A DNA stretch of 6,313 nucleotides from Syntrophomonas sp. UBA4911. GTDB taxonomy: Bacteria; Bacillota; Syntrophomonadia; Syntrophomonadales; Syntrophomonadaceae. Positions 1 to 5,931 of the stretch are shown piece after piece. The notes beneath the pieces are model-generated. The model made no database searches. It saw only the letters and a program-made list of their open reading frames with translations, and was not told the DNA's origin. Both the position numbers and the translations under genes were made by a program. Position 1 is the first letter of the stretch; every line of letters starts with the position of its first letter. The stretch is taken from positions 12,368 to 18,680 of the forward strand of contig DHCD01000036.1 of assembly GCA_002398105.1 (NCBI GenBank), in the 5' to 3' direction.

Positions 1-3
1 TGA

Positions 4-837
4 TTATTCATCCAGATACCGGCGCAGTTGTTCCTCTACCATGGGTAAAGGGAACACCTTTTCTTCCACCCGGCTGATAGGTCGGCCGTAAACAAACATC
101 TTGTCGTCATAGCGGCCGGTTTTTCTTATACCTTGAGGCAGATCATCCAGGTTTTGCATCCAGCGTTGAGCGGAAGAACGGGGCAGATGGAAAGTGAATT
201 GATAATCAGGCACCCGAATACTGAATTCCACCAGAGAATAATATTCTTTGATAACCGCCTGTACCGTGCATTTGGGGCAATAGTATTCATTCCTTATATA
301 ATTGTTGTAGGACATGCCTGAGGTTCTGGCTGCCTCCCGGCAATCCTCGCACAGCCATATTTTGCGACGATCCGGTCCCAACAGGTAAAGGACATCCACC
401 AGAGTGGGATTCTCCTGGTAGGCTTTCCGTAAGACCTGATTTTTCAAGCGATAAAGGCGCTCGCTGTGCTCGGGATAAGCCTTGGCATAATGATTAGCAT
501 GAAATAGGTAAAAACAGGCTTTTAAAACCGCGCTTTCCGAATAATTGTCAACATTAGCCATAAAAGAGTCGTAATAATTTACTACCCCGGATAATTTCCG
601 GAATTCTGATATTTTCCCCGGGCGGTGCTTTCTGGCCGGCTGGTGATTATCCTTTATTTCAGCCAGGAGGGAGGGAATATCCAACTGGTTCAGTTCATGT
701 TCCGAAAAAAGATAACTTATACCCTTCTGGCCGTGGCGGTATACCGAGGCTACATTCAAATAACCATGATTGACAAGATCGTATACCTGGCGGTTGCTTA
801 TCCGATAACGGGAGGCAACCTGGCTGATGGTCAACAT
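4..837 (-). CDS. Unrecognised HTH plus zinc-ribbon protein (putative regulator)
   Basis: I do not recognise this 277-residue protein as a named family. Residues 1-50 read as a MerR/excisionase-type helix-turn-helix: an opening LTISQVASRYRISNRQVYDL segment, then a short wing and a YLFSEHEL element typical of such heads. Residues 60-80 are a basic, proline-containing linker. Residues 85-160 look largely helical. Cys163, Cys166, Cys187 and Cys190 form a CX2C-X20-CX2C set, most simply a zinc ribbon. The remaining roughly 85 residues are mixed, with charged C-terminal helices. No signal peptide or membrane segment is visible, so it should be cytoplasmic. The ATG is supported by an AAGGAG about 9 bases upstream, which overlaps the end of the preceding DUF2007 gene; the two genes are 6 bases apart and very likely cotranscribed. 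DNA binding and zinc binding are inferences from motif layout. It could instead be a nucleic-acid-processing accessory protein. Confidence 0.85.
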   Translation of the reverse strand: MLTISQVASRYRISNRQVYDLVNHGYLNVASVYRHGQKGISYLFSEHELNQLDIPSLLAEIKDNHQPARKHRPGKISEFRKLSGVVNYYDSFMANVDNYSESAVLKACFYLFHANHYAKAYPEHSERLYRLKNQVLRKAYQENPTLVDVLYLLGPDRRKIWLCEDCREAARTSGMSYNNYIRNEYYCPKCTVQAVIKEYYSLVEFSIRVPDYQFTFHLPRSSAQRWMQNLDDLPQGIRKTGRYDDKMFVYGRPISRVEEKVFPLPMVEEQLRRYLDE

Positions 838-843
838 AAAGGC

Positions 844-1125
844 CTACTCCTTTTCTGTTTCTTCGACTTCTTCTATAAGGGCTCTGGCCTCATCAGCCCG
901 ATTAAGAGGAACCAGGATTTCAACTTCTGCCAGCGGCCCTATACTGACAGGCAATTGAGATACTTCCCGACGTTGGGTTTTGAAGGGTATGCCGCAAGAC
1001 TTGAGCATGCTGCTTACGATGAGATCCTGGGGAGGATAAATTTTGGCAATACGTATCCAGGAAACGGCAGGAGACTCACCAGCCCCGTGACTGTCTTCCG
1101 GTTTATACAGCGGGTTTGTTCCCAT
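844..1125 (-). CDS. DUF2007 family protein (putative signal-transducing)
   Basis: Small 93-residue soluble protein. Residues about 24-87 fit DUF2007, a ferredoxin-like fold family labelled 'putative prokaryotic signal transducing protein'. The pattern is a first strand (WIRIAKIYPPQDLIVSSMLKS), the segment CGIPFKTQRRE, then LPVSIGPLAEVEILVP and a closing helix (DEARALIEEVEE). The family's biochemical role is not established. The first 22 residues are hydrophilic, rich in Gly, Ser and Glu, and lie outside the domain. The start is nevertheless convincing because a full AGGAGGTG sits about 7 to 9 bases before the ATG. It is the first gene of a minus-strand pair with the HTH/zinc-ribbon gene and is read from the divergent promoter shared with the pgeF gap. 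Regulation by a small ligand or a partner protein is possible but is not shown by the sequence. Confidence 0.85.
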   Translation of the reverse strand: MGTNPLYKPEDSHGAGESPAVSWIRIAKIYPPQDLIVSSMLKSCGIPFKTQRREVSQLPVSIGPLAEVEILVPLNRADEARALIEEVEETEKE

Positions 1126-1132
1126 TATCCAA

Positions 1133-1140
1133 CACCTCCT
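1133..1140 (-). promoter_or_regulatory. Strong ribosome binding site of the DUF2007 gene
   Basis: On the minus strand this reads AGGAGGTG, a near-complete match to the 16S anti-Shine-Dalgarno, followed by TTGGATA and then the ATG. It fixes the start of the DUF2007 gene and suggests that this gene is well translated. Confidence 0.75.
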
Positions 1141-1149
1141 GTAAGTAAT

Positions 1150-1178
1150 ATTTTAAGCTAAAAAGGGAGTAAGAACAA
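1150..1178 (-). promoter_or_regulatory. Sigma-A type promoter for the minus-strand pair
   Basis: On the minus strand a TTGTTC -35 box (1173-1178) and a TAAAAT -10 box (1150-1155) are separated by exactly 17 bases. Transcription would start near 1142-1144, giving a very short leader before the Shine-Dalgarno at 1133-1140. The -35 box abuts the pgeF start codon at 1179, so RNA polymerase bound here would cover the pgeF ribosome binding site DNA. The match is from the sequence; activity is inferred. Confidence 0.55.
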
Positions 1179-1994
1179 ATGACAGGCTTCACTTATGAAA
1201 ATAAGGCCGGACTAGAATATATTACCTTGCCCCAGTGGCGAAGAGAGGGGGTAAGCATGGGATTTTCCACCCGCTGGGGGGGAGTAAGCCCGGCACCCTA
1301 TAACAGCCTGAATCTGGCTTTGCATGTAGGAGATAATTATAATAATGTAATAGAAAATCGCAGCCGTTACCTTGATTTATTCGCTCTTAAACTCGAAAAT
1401 ATGGTATGCTGCGAGCAGGTACACGGCAATACCGTTGCTGTTGTAGGCAAGGAGGAGCAGGGACGGGGGGCTGCAGAAAAGAGTGGTGGATTAGCCGGGG
1501 TTGATGCCATGGTTTGCACAACTCCGGGTATAATGCTTACCGCCTTCTATGCCGATTGTATCCCGGTATATCTGTTTGACCCGCTGCAGCGGGTGGTAGC
1601 GATTGCCCACAGCGGGTGGAAGGGGACCATGGGACGTATTGGCGGTGAGACGCTTAAGACCATGGCCAGACAGTTTGGCAGTTCTCCCCATCAGGTGCAG
1701 GCTTTTATCGGCCCCGGTATTGGCGGCTGCTGTTTTAATATCGGGGAAGAGTTGGTTCACCGGGTACAAGAGGAATTTGTTGAGCTGGATGGAATACTTA
1801 AATACAACTGTAAGGGATATACTTGGGATTTACCCCTTACCAACCGGCTTATTCTGCAGGAAATGGGGGTAAAACCGGATAATATAATAGATTGTGATCT
1901 TTGTACCGCTTGCCACCGGGAAAGATTTTTCTCCTACCGCCGGGATCAGGGTAAAACTGGTCGGATGGCGGCAGTAATTGCTTTGGATTATTGA
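1179..1994 (+). CDS. pgeF: Peptidoglycan editing factor PgeF (YlmD/YfiH, laccase-domain family)
   Basis: Cytoplasmic 271-residue enzyme of the DUF152/multicopper-polyphenol-oxidase-like family, at full family length. The bacterial PgeF member is known to remove wrongly made UDP-MurNAc-L-Ser so that Ser does not enter peptidoglycan; relatives, including mammalian LACC1/FAMIN, act on purine nucleosides. Visible signatures are FSTRWGGVS (29-37), EQVHG with His82, the YADCIP segment with Cys127, AHSGWKGT with His144, IGPGIGGCCF (177-186), and the C-terminal CTACHRERFFSYRRD-x-GKTGRM block (242-263). His82, Cys127 and His144 are the expected metal-binding active-site set, so the enzyme should be active. 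The ATG has AAAGGGAG upstream. The stop is followed 6 bases later by the response regulator gene, whose Shine-Dalgarno overlaps the pgeF stop, so the two are probably cotranscribed. 'Laccase' in older annotations is misleading for this family. Confidence 0.95.
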   Translation: MTGFTYENKAGLEYITLPQWRREGVSMGFSTRWGGVSPAPYNSLNLALHVGDNYNNVIENRSRYLDLFALKLENMVCCEQVHGNTVAVVGKEEQGRGAAEKSGGLAGVDAMVCTTPGIMLTAFYADCIPVYLFDPLQRVVAIAHSGWKGTMGRIGGETLKTMARQFGSSPHQVQAFIGPGIGGCCFNIGEELVHRVQEEFVELDGILKYNCKGYTWDLPLTNRLILQEMGVKPDNIIDCDLCTACHRERFFSYRRDQGKTGRMAAVIALDY

Positions 1995-2000
1995 GGTGAT
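1993..2000 (+). promoter_or_regulatory. Ribosome binding site overlapping the pgeF stop
   Basis: GAGGTGAT is an eight-base match to the anti-Shine-Dalgarno and overlaps the pgeF TGA. It leaves only about 4 bases from GAGG to the ATG at 2001 but about 10 to the in-frame GTG at 2007. The regulator may therefore start at either codon, two residues apart. The overlap favours translational coupling. Confidence 0.6.
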
Positions 2001-2726
2001 ATGCCTGTGCACAGTCCTAAAGTGCTGGTAGTTGATGATGAAACCTATATTGTGGAACTGGTTAAATTTAACCTGGAAAAGGACGGTTTCCAGGTTATAG
2101 TGGCCTATGACGGCTTAAGCGCTCTGGAAATAGTAAAATCCGAAAGCCCGGACCTTATTTTGCTGGATATTATGCTGCCCAATATTGATGGGCTGCAAGT
2201 CTGCAGGGTTTTGAAACAAGACCCCCATTACAATACCATTCCCATCATAATGCTCACGGCCAAGGGGGAAGAATTTGATACCGTTCTGGGTTTGGAGATG
2301 GGGGCTGATGATTACATAAAAAAACCCTTCAGTCCCAGAGAAATGGTAGCACGAGTTAAAGCCCGCCTGCGGGCGCTGAAGATACTGGAAGCCGAAAAGG
2401 CTATTGGCAAGAAGAGCTATATAGTCAAAGATTTAATAGTCATACCGGATAAGCACGAAGCTTTTATGGGCGAAGACAAGCTGGAATTAACTCCGAAAGA
2501 GTTCGAATTATTAACTTTGATGACCTCCAATCCGGGTAAAGTATTTACCCGGGAAGCATTGTTGGAAAAGGTCTGGGGTTATGAGTTCTCAGGAGATACC
2601 CGTACCGTTGACGTGCATATCCGGCACTTGCGGCAGAAGCTGAAAGACGACTCCAATTTCCCGGTCTATATCGAGACCGTCAGGGGGGTAGGTTACCGTT
2701 TCATTGAAGGAAATTCAAATGCTTAG
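2001..2726 (+). CDS. OmpR/PhoB-family response regulator
   Basis: DNA-binding response regulator of 241 residues with the standard layout. The receiver domain spans residues 6-122, with the acidic pair Asp12-Asp13, phospho-acceptor Asp56 in DLILLDIMLP, Thr86 in IIMLTA, and Lys108 in the KKPF segment. The effector is a winged helix at about 138-236, with LELTPKEFELL, a recognition-helix region around GDTRTVDVHIRHLRQKL and the terminal wing ETVRGVGYRF. All receiver residues needed for phosphorylation are present. Similarity is strongest to the PhoB/PhoP/WalR group, but I cannot tell which from sequence alone, so no symbol is given. It lies 6 bases after pgeF, and the cognate kinase follows directly. 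An alternative start is the GTG at 2007, which removes two residues. Target genes are unknown; the envelope and division genes nearby are candidates only by proximity. Confidence 0.95.
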   Translation: MPVHSPKVLVVDDETYIVELVKFNLEKDGFQVIVAYDGLSALEIVKSESPDLILLDIMLPNIDGLQVCRVLKQDPHYNTIPIIMLTAKGEEFDTVLGLEMGADDYIKKPFSPREMVARVKARLRALKILEAEKAIGKKSYIVKDLIVIPDKHEAFMGEDKLELTPKEFELLTLMTSNPGKVFTREALLEKVWGYEFSGDTRTVDVHIRHLRQKLKDDSNFPVYIETVRGVGYRFIEGNSNA

Positions 2727-2732
2727 AAGGTG
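2725..2732 (+). promoter_or_regulatory. Ribosome binding site deciding the kinase start
   Basis: AGAAGGTG overlaps the response regulator stop and lies 6 bases before the ATG at 2739. The GTG at 2730 is part of this Shine-Dalgarno itself and has no well-placed site of its own, so the ATG is the better start. Confidence 0.5.
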
Positions 2733-2738
2733 CAGTTT

Positions 2739-3779
2739 ATGATCGCGGTATTGGATGACAAGCATATTGATGCCATTATGGCCAGCCTTATGGATGGTAT
2801 CATCACCTTTGACGGCAGCGGCCATGTAATTATGGCCAACAAGGCGGCCGAGAATCTCTTCCTGGTACGGGAGGGGGGACTTGAGGGCAAAACCATGCTG
2901 GAAATTGGCGATAACGACATCTTGGCTATGATTGAAGAAGTCTTAAAGCGAGGCAATGAAGTCTTTGCCGAAACCATAATACGACCCCGGACTCAGATCT
3001 ACCGGGTGCATGTAATGCCGATCAAGAATGATGTCAACAAGGAGATTGAAGGGGCAGTAGCCGTATTCCGGGATGTTACTGATGCCAGAAACTTTGACCA
3101 GATGAGATCCGAATTCGTCGGTAATGTTTCCCATGAATTGCGTACCCCTCTGACTTCAATTAAGGGCTTTGTCGAGACCCTGCTTGACGGGGCTATGGAA
3201 AACAGTACTATCTGCCGCCGCTTCCTGAGCATTATTGATGCGGAAACCGAGCGGTTAAGCCGGCTTATAGAAGATCTGCTGAGTTTGTCTTCCATAGAAT
3301 CCAAGGAACGGATCATAAATCTGGAACCGGTGTGTTTAATACGTTCTATCCGCAGCGTAATGAATATTTTGGGCCCGCAGATCAGTGAAAAATCATTGCA
3401 TGTTGAATTTATCTATGACGACCAGTTATCATTGATACTGGCGGATGAAGATTTGCTCAATCAGGTTCTCATCAACCTGCTGGATAATGCTATTAAATAC
3501 ACGCCCCGGCAGGGGAAAATCATAATTCGTTCCCGCCAGCGGGATAGCCGGGTCATCACCACTTTTACCGACACCGGCATGGGCATACCCCACGAGAGCC
3601 TGCCCCGGGTTTTTGAGCGTTTTTACCGGGTGGATAAGGCGCGTTCGCGGCATCAAGGAGGAACAGGACTGGGCTTGGCCATTGTCAAACATATTGTGGA
3701 ATCCCATGGCGGCGAAGTATTTGTGGAAAGTGAGGTAGGCCGGGGCGCGACCTTCGGGGTAAGTTTCCTGGTGGTATAA
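2739..3779 (+). CDS. Soluble PhoR-like sensor histidine kinase (PAS-HisKA-HATPase)
   Basis: Histidine kinase of 346 residues from the ATG at 2739; an in-frame GTG at 2730 would add three. Domains in order: a PAS fold at about 10-115 (DGIITFDGSGHVIMANKAAE through VAVFRDVTDAR), HisKA with the phospho-accepting His132 in SHELRTPLTSIKGF, and a HATPase domain with N box LINLLDNAIKYTP (Asn250), G1 box DTGMGI (278-283), F box near VFERFYR, and G2 box GGTGLGLAIVK (307-317). All catalytic elements are intact. It closely resembles the cytoplasmic half of PhoR/WalK-type kinases but has no transmembrane helix, extracytoplasmic loop or HAMP linker; the protein starts almost directly at the PAS domain. It should therefore be cytosolic and sense an internal cue or partner through PAS. 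The short gap after the response regulator gene makes that protein the obvious substrate. I see no sign that a 5' part was lost, because the upstream DNA is the intact regulator gene. Confidence 0.93.
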   Translation: MIAVLDDKHIDAIMASLMDGIITFDGSGHVIMANKAAENLFLVREGGLEGKTMLEIGDNDILAMIEEVLKRGNEVFAETIIRPRTQIYRVHVMPIKNDVNKEIEGAVAVFRDVTDARNFDQMRSEFVGNVSHELRTPLTSIKGFVETLLDGAMENSTICRRFLSIIDAETERLSRLIEDLLSLSSIESKERIINLEPVCLIRSIRSVMNILGPQISEKSLHVEFIYDDQLSLILADEDLLNQVLINLLDNAIKYTPRQGKIIIRSRQRDSRVITTFTDTGMGIPHESLPRVFERFYRVDKARSRHQGGTGLGLAIVKHIVESHGGEVFVESEVGRGATFGVSFLVV

Positions 3780-3941
3780 ACCAGCCTGCTGATAGGAGAT
3801 ATTAAATTAAGCCCCCGGCGGGGAATAATAAAAAGAGGGAAAATTAAAGTTTTTGAAGAATAAAAGGGCAAACTGAAAAATCAATTCCACTTAAGCCAGG
3901 TTATCATAGTCATAGTTTATTTAAGGTTGAAGGTGAAACCA
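3780..3941 (+). other. AT-rich intergenic region before yggS, with possible weak promoter
   Basis: This 162-base gap separates the two-component genes from yggS. It holds a small GC-rich inverted repeat (3812-3823) with no following T-run, so it is not a convincing terminator. Near its end there is a tandem CATAGT-CATAGT (3905-3916) and a TATCAT (3902-3907) that matches a -10 box in five of six positions, but no acceptable -35 box lies at 16-18 bases. A separate promoter for yggS-sepF-proC-yggT is plausible from the spacing but is not proved. Confidence 0.35.
3930..3936 (+). promoter_or_regulatory. Ribosome binding site deciding the yggS start
   Basis: AAGGTGA lies 5 bases before the ATG at 3942. 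A TTG at 3927 in the same frame would add five residues (MKVKP) but has only a poorly spaced purine run before it. The ATG also matches the usual YggS N-terminus. Confidence 0.6.
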
Positions 3942-4622
3942 ATGGAATTAAAAGATAGTCTAAATCTGGTAAAAGAGCGCATAGCCAGGGCGGCGGCCAA
4001 AAGCGGACGCTCCTGGTCCGATATTACCCTGGTAGCGGTAAGTAAAACCGTCACCAGTGATATTGTACGTCAGGCTTTTGAACTTGGGGTAAGCGACTTT
4101 GGTGAAAACCGAGTCCAGGAATTAAACCGAAAAACCAGCCTGCTGCCTGAGGCCAGGTGGCACCTGATTGGAAGATTACAGAGCAATAAAGTGAAAGATG
4201 TGGTGGGCAAGGTGGTTCTGATACATTCTCTGGATCGCTGGAGTCTGGCTGAAGAACTGGACCGAAGAGGGCAAAGGGAGGGGGTTGAGGTACCTTGTCT
4301 GTTGCAGATCAATATTGCCGGCGAGGAACAGAAGGCAGGCGTAGACCCACATGAGGTCCAAAGTTTTCTGGAGTCCATGGGTCAGCTAAAAGCGCTGCGC
4401 TTATATGGTTTAATGACTATGGCGCCGCTGTTGGACCAGGGCGAAAAGGCGCGCCCGGTATTTAAAGAGCTCCGGGCGCTTAAAGAAAAACTGGTTAAAT
4501 CCCGATATATTAATGTTGACCTGCGTTATTTGTCAATGGGCATGTCCCAGGATTATGAGGTGGCGATTGAGGAAGGAGCCAATATAGTAAGGATTGGAAG
4601 CGCAATCTTCCATCCTGATTAA
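3942..4622 (+). CDS. yggS: YggS/YlmE/PLPBP-family pyridoxal phosphate homeostasis protein
   Basis: Cytoplasmic PLP-binding protein of 226 residues with the fold of the N-terminal barrel of alanine racemase. The family binds PLP, is not known to catalyse a reaction, and keeps PLP and amino-acid/keto-acid pools balanced. Seen here: LVAVSKTV with PLP-binding Lys35, FGENRVQE (53-60), WHLIGRLQSNK (73-83), the central strand LQINIAGEEQKAG, the YGLMTMAP segment (155-162), and the C-terminal LSMGMSQDYEVAIEEGANIVRIGSAIF block that holds the phosphate. Length and motifs are complete. The start is the ATG at 3942, supported by AAGGTGA and by the family N-terminus. It equals B. subtilis ylmE and precedes sepF as in that genome. 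In many Gram-negative bacteria yggS is next to proC and yggT; both are also downstream here, which supports a real functional link with proline/PLP metabolism. Confidence 0.96.
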   Translation: MELKDSLNLVKERIARAAAKSGRSWSDITLVAVSKTVTSDIVRQAFELGVSDFGENRVQELNRKTSLLPEARWHLIGRLQSNKVKDVVGKVVLIHSLDRWSLAEELDRRGQREGVEVPCLLQINIAGEEQKAGVDPHEVQSFLESMGQLKALRLYGLMTMAPLLDQGEKARPVFKELRALKEKLVKSRYINVDLRYLSMGMSQDYEVAIEEGANIVRIGSAIFHPD

Positions 4623-4675
4623 ACATGGCGGTCTGAACCGGATACAAAAACTAGAAAAACCGAGGAGGGTATAAT

Positions 4676-5107
4676 ATGGGCGTATTTAACCGGATGTGGA
4701 CCTGGCTGGGTCTTGAGAGCGAAGAGGTAGTGCGGGAAGAGTATGTTTCCCTGCCCAGTAATGTCGAAGACAACCAGAAGTCAGCCCCCAATGTGGTAAG
4801 TATACATAGCAATAAGACGATGAAAGTGGTGGTCTGTGAACCGGACAGCTTTGATGAGGTGCAGGTTCTGGCTGATCATCTCAAGGGCCGCAAACAGCTT
4901 ATTCTGAATTTTGAAAATACTCCTCCGGATGAGGCCCGAAGAATTATAGACTTCATCAGCGGGACCACCTATGCGCTGGAAGGCAACAGCCAGCAACTGG
5001 GGAAAAATATCTTTGTCTTTGCTCCCAATAACGTGGAAATAGCCAAGGATCATCGCGCCTTGATCCGCAAACCGGGAGTGCTTAATCCTTTCGGAGGTGA
5101 GCGCTAG
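4676..5107 (+). CDS. sepF: Cell division protein SepF
   Basis: SepF of 143 residues, a normal length. It binds the C-terminal tail of FtsZ, polymerises into arcs and anchors the Z ring to the membrane at the division site. Residues 1-15 (MGVFNRMWTWLGLES) form the expected N-terminal amphipathic membrane helix. Residues 16-45 are a variable acidic linker. Residues 48-125 are the conserved core: MKVVVCEPDSFDEVQVLADHL, a strand LILNFEN, the helix DEARRIIDFISGTTYAL, then GKNIFVFAPNNVEI. The core glycines needed for assembly appear to be present. The ATG is preceded by GAGGAGGG at an 8- to 9-base distance. A 53-base gap separates it from yggS, with no terminator, and its stop overlaps the proC start by one base. 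It is the ylmF of the B. subtilis cluster, and SepF is the usual partner of FtsZ in Firmicutes. Confidence 0.96.
   Translation: MGVFNRMWTWLGLESEEVVREEYVSLPSNVEDNQKSAPNVVSIHSNKTMKVVVCEPDSFDEVQVLADHLKGRKQLILNFENTPPDEARRIIDFISGTTYALEGNSQQLGKNIFVFAPNNVEIAKDHRALIRKPGVLNPFGGER
5093..5101 (+). promoter_or_regulatory. proC ribosome binding site inside the end of sepF
   Basis: GGAGGTGAG lies within the last codons of sepF, with about 9 bases from GGAGG to the GTG at 5107. Together with the TAGTG stop/start overlap it fixes GTG as the proC start and favours translational coupling from sepF to proC. Confidence 0.7.
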
Positions 5108-5913
5108 TGCCGGAATGCCTTGGGATTATCGGCTGCGGCAGGATGGCAAATGCGATCGTCAAAGGATTAGGTGGAGAGAAGGCCGGGTTTACGGCTATAT
5201 TGGTCAACGATGTAGACCAGAACAAGGCTTTAGCTTTTAGCCGTGAGTATGGAATTAAAACCGCCTCTTATGAAGAACTGCTGCTCAATTGCAGTACCAT
5301 TATTCTGGCGGTTAAGCCTTATCAGGTAAGAGAAGTCCTGCAGGCTGGCCGGGGGCTGTGGCATGCCGGCCAATTATTAATATCTATTGCTGCCGGGATC
5401 AAGTTGGCCAGTATTGAGAAAGCTACCGGGAACCAGCTGGCGGTAGTAAGGGTTATGCCCAATACCCCCTGTCTGGTAGGGCAGGGAATAGCAGCAGTAG
5501 CTGCCGGCAGCCGGGCTGCCGATCAGGATGTTGCTCTGGTCATGAGCATCTTTAACTGTCTGGGAACCGCGGTCAGGATAGATGAAAAATACATGGATGC
5601 CGTCACCGCTGTTTCCGGAAGCGGGCCGGCCTATGTATTTCTGGTGGTGGAAGCTTTCATGGATGCCGCCCTGCAAATAGGGCTTGATAGCAGTTTGGCC
5701 CGGGAACTGGTTTTACAAACCATGCAGGGCAGTCTGCAGATGATGGCGCAGAGCGGCGAACATCCGGCCATTTTACGTAAGGATGTTTCTTCCCCGGGGG
5801 GCACGACTATTGCCGGTATCAGACAATTGGAAGCTAATGGTCTGCGCAAAGCCTTTTTTGATGCGGTGGAAATGGCTTATAATAGGTCTATCGAACTGTC
5901 TAACGATAATTAA
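5107..5913 (+). CDS. proC: Pyrroline-5-carboxylate reductase ProC
   Basis: Cytoplasmic enzyme of 268 residues that reduces 1-pyrroline-5-carboxylate to L-proline with NAD(P)H, the last step of proline synthesis. The N-terminal Rossmann domain shows the dinucleotide motif LGIIGCGRMANAIVKGL (5-21), the strand end ILAVKPYQV (66-74) and LISIAAGI (91-98). Then come RVMPNTPCLVGQG (115-127) and the C-terminal dimerisation/catalytic domain, with AVSGSGPAYVFLVVEA (168-183) and DVSSPGGTTIAGIRQLE (226-242), the P5CR signature. Length and all motifs are standard. Translation starts at GTG, one base overlapping the sepF stop, and no in-frame ATG lies near the N-terminus. The gene is absent from this place in the B. 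subtilis ylm cluster; yggS, proC and yggT neighbourhoods are common elsewhere. It should share the sepF transcript. Confidence 0.97.
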   Translation: MPECLGIIGCGRMANAIVKGLGGEKAGFTAILVNDVDQNKALAFSREYGIKTASYEELLLNCSTIILAVKPYQVREVLQAGRGLWHAGQLLISIAAGIKLASIEKATGNQLAVVRVMPNTPCLVGQGIAAVAAGSRAADQDVALVMSIFNCLGTAVRIDEKYMDAVTAVSGSGPAYVFLVVEAFMDAALQIGLDSSLARELVLQTMQGSLQMMAQSGEHPAILRKDVSSPGGTTIAGIRQLEANGLRKAFFDAVEMAYNRSIELSNDN

Positions 5914-5931
5914 AGGGGAGGATACACTCCA

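Noticed and set aside
625..1161. A 178-codon plus-strand open frame lying antisense to both minus-strand genes
   Set aside because: It has no good ribosome binding site, its translation lacks domain motifs, and it spans the intact HTH/zinc-ribbon and DUF2007 genes, which have strong start signals and family-like sequence. It is a shadow frame.
1491..1769. Minus-strand open frames within pgeF, the two-component genes, yggS, sepF and proC
   Set aside because: All lie opposite well-conserved genes, none has a fitting ribosome binding site or recognisable domain, and their composition is what reverse frames of these genes would give.
3812..3823. CCCCCGGCGGGG as a terminator after the kinase gene
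   Set aside because: The stem is only about 4 bp with a tiny loop, and the following bases are AATAATAAAA rather than a T-run. The reverse strand also lacks a convincing T tract.
4670..4675. A perfect TATAAT immediately before the sepF ATG
   Set aside because: There is no -35 match at 16-18 bases upstream and no extended -10, and transcription would begin inside the sepF coding region, past its start codon and Shine-Dalgarno. It is most likely chance in the AT-rich spacer.
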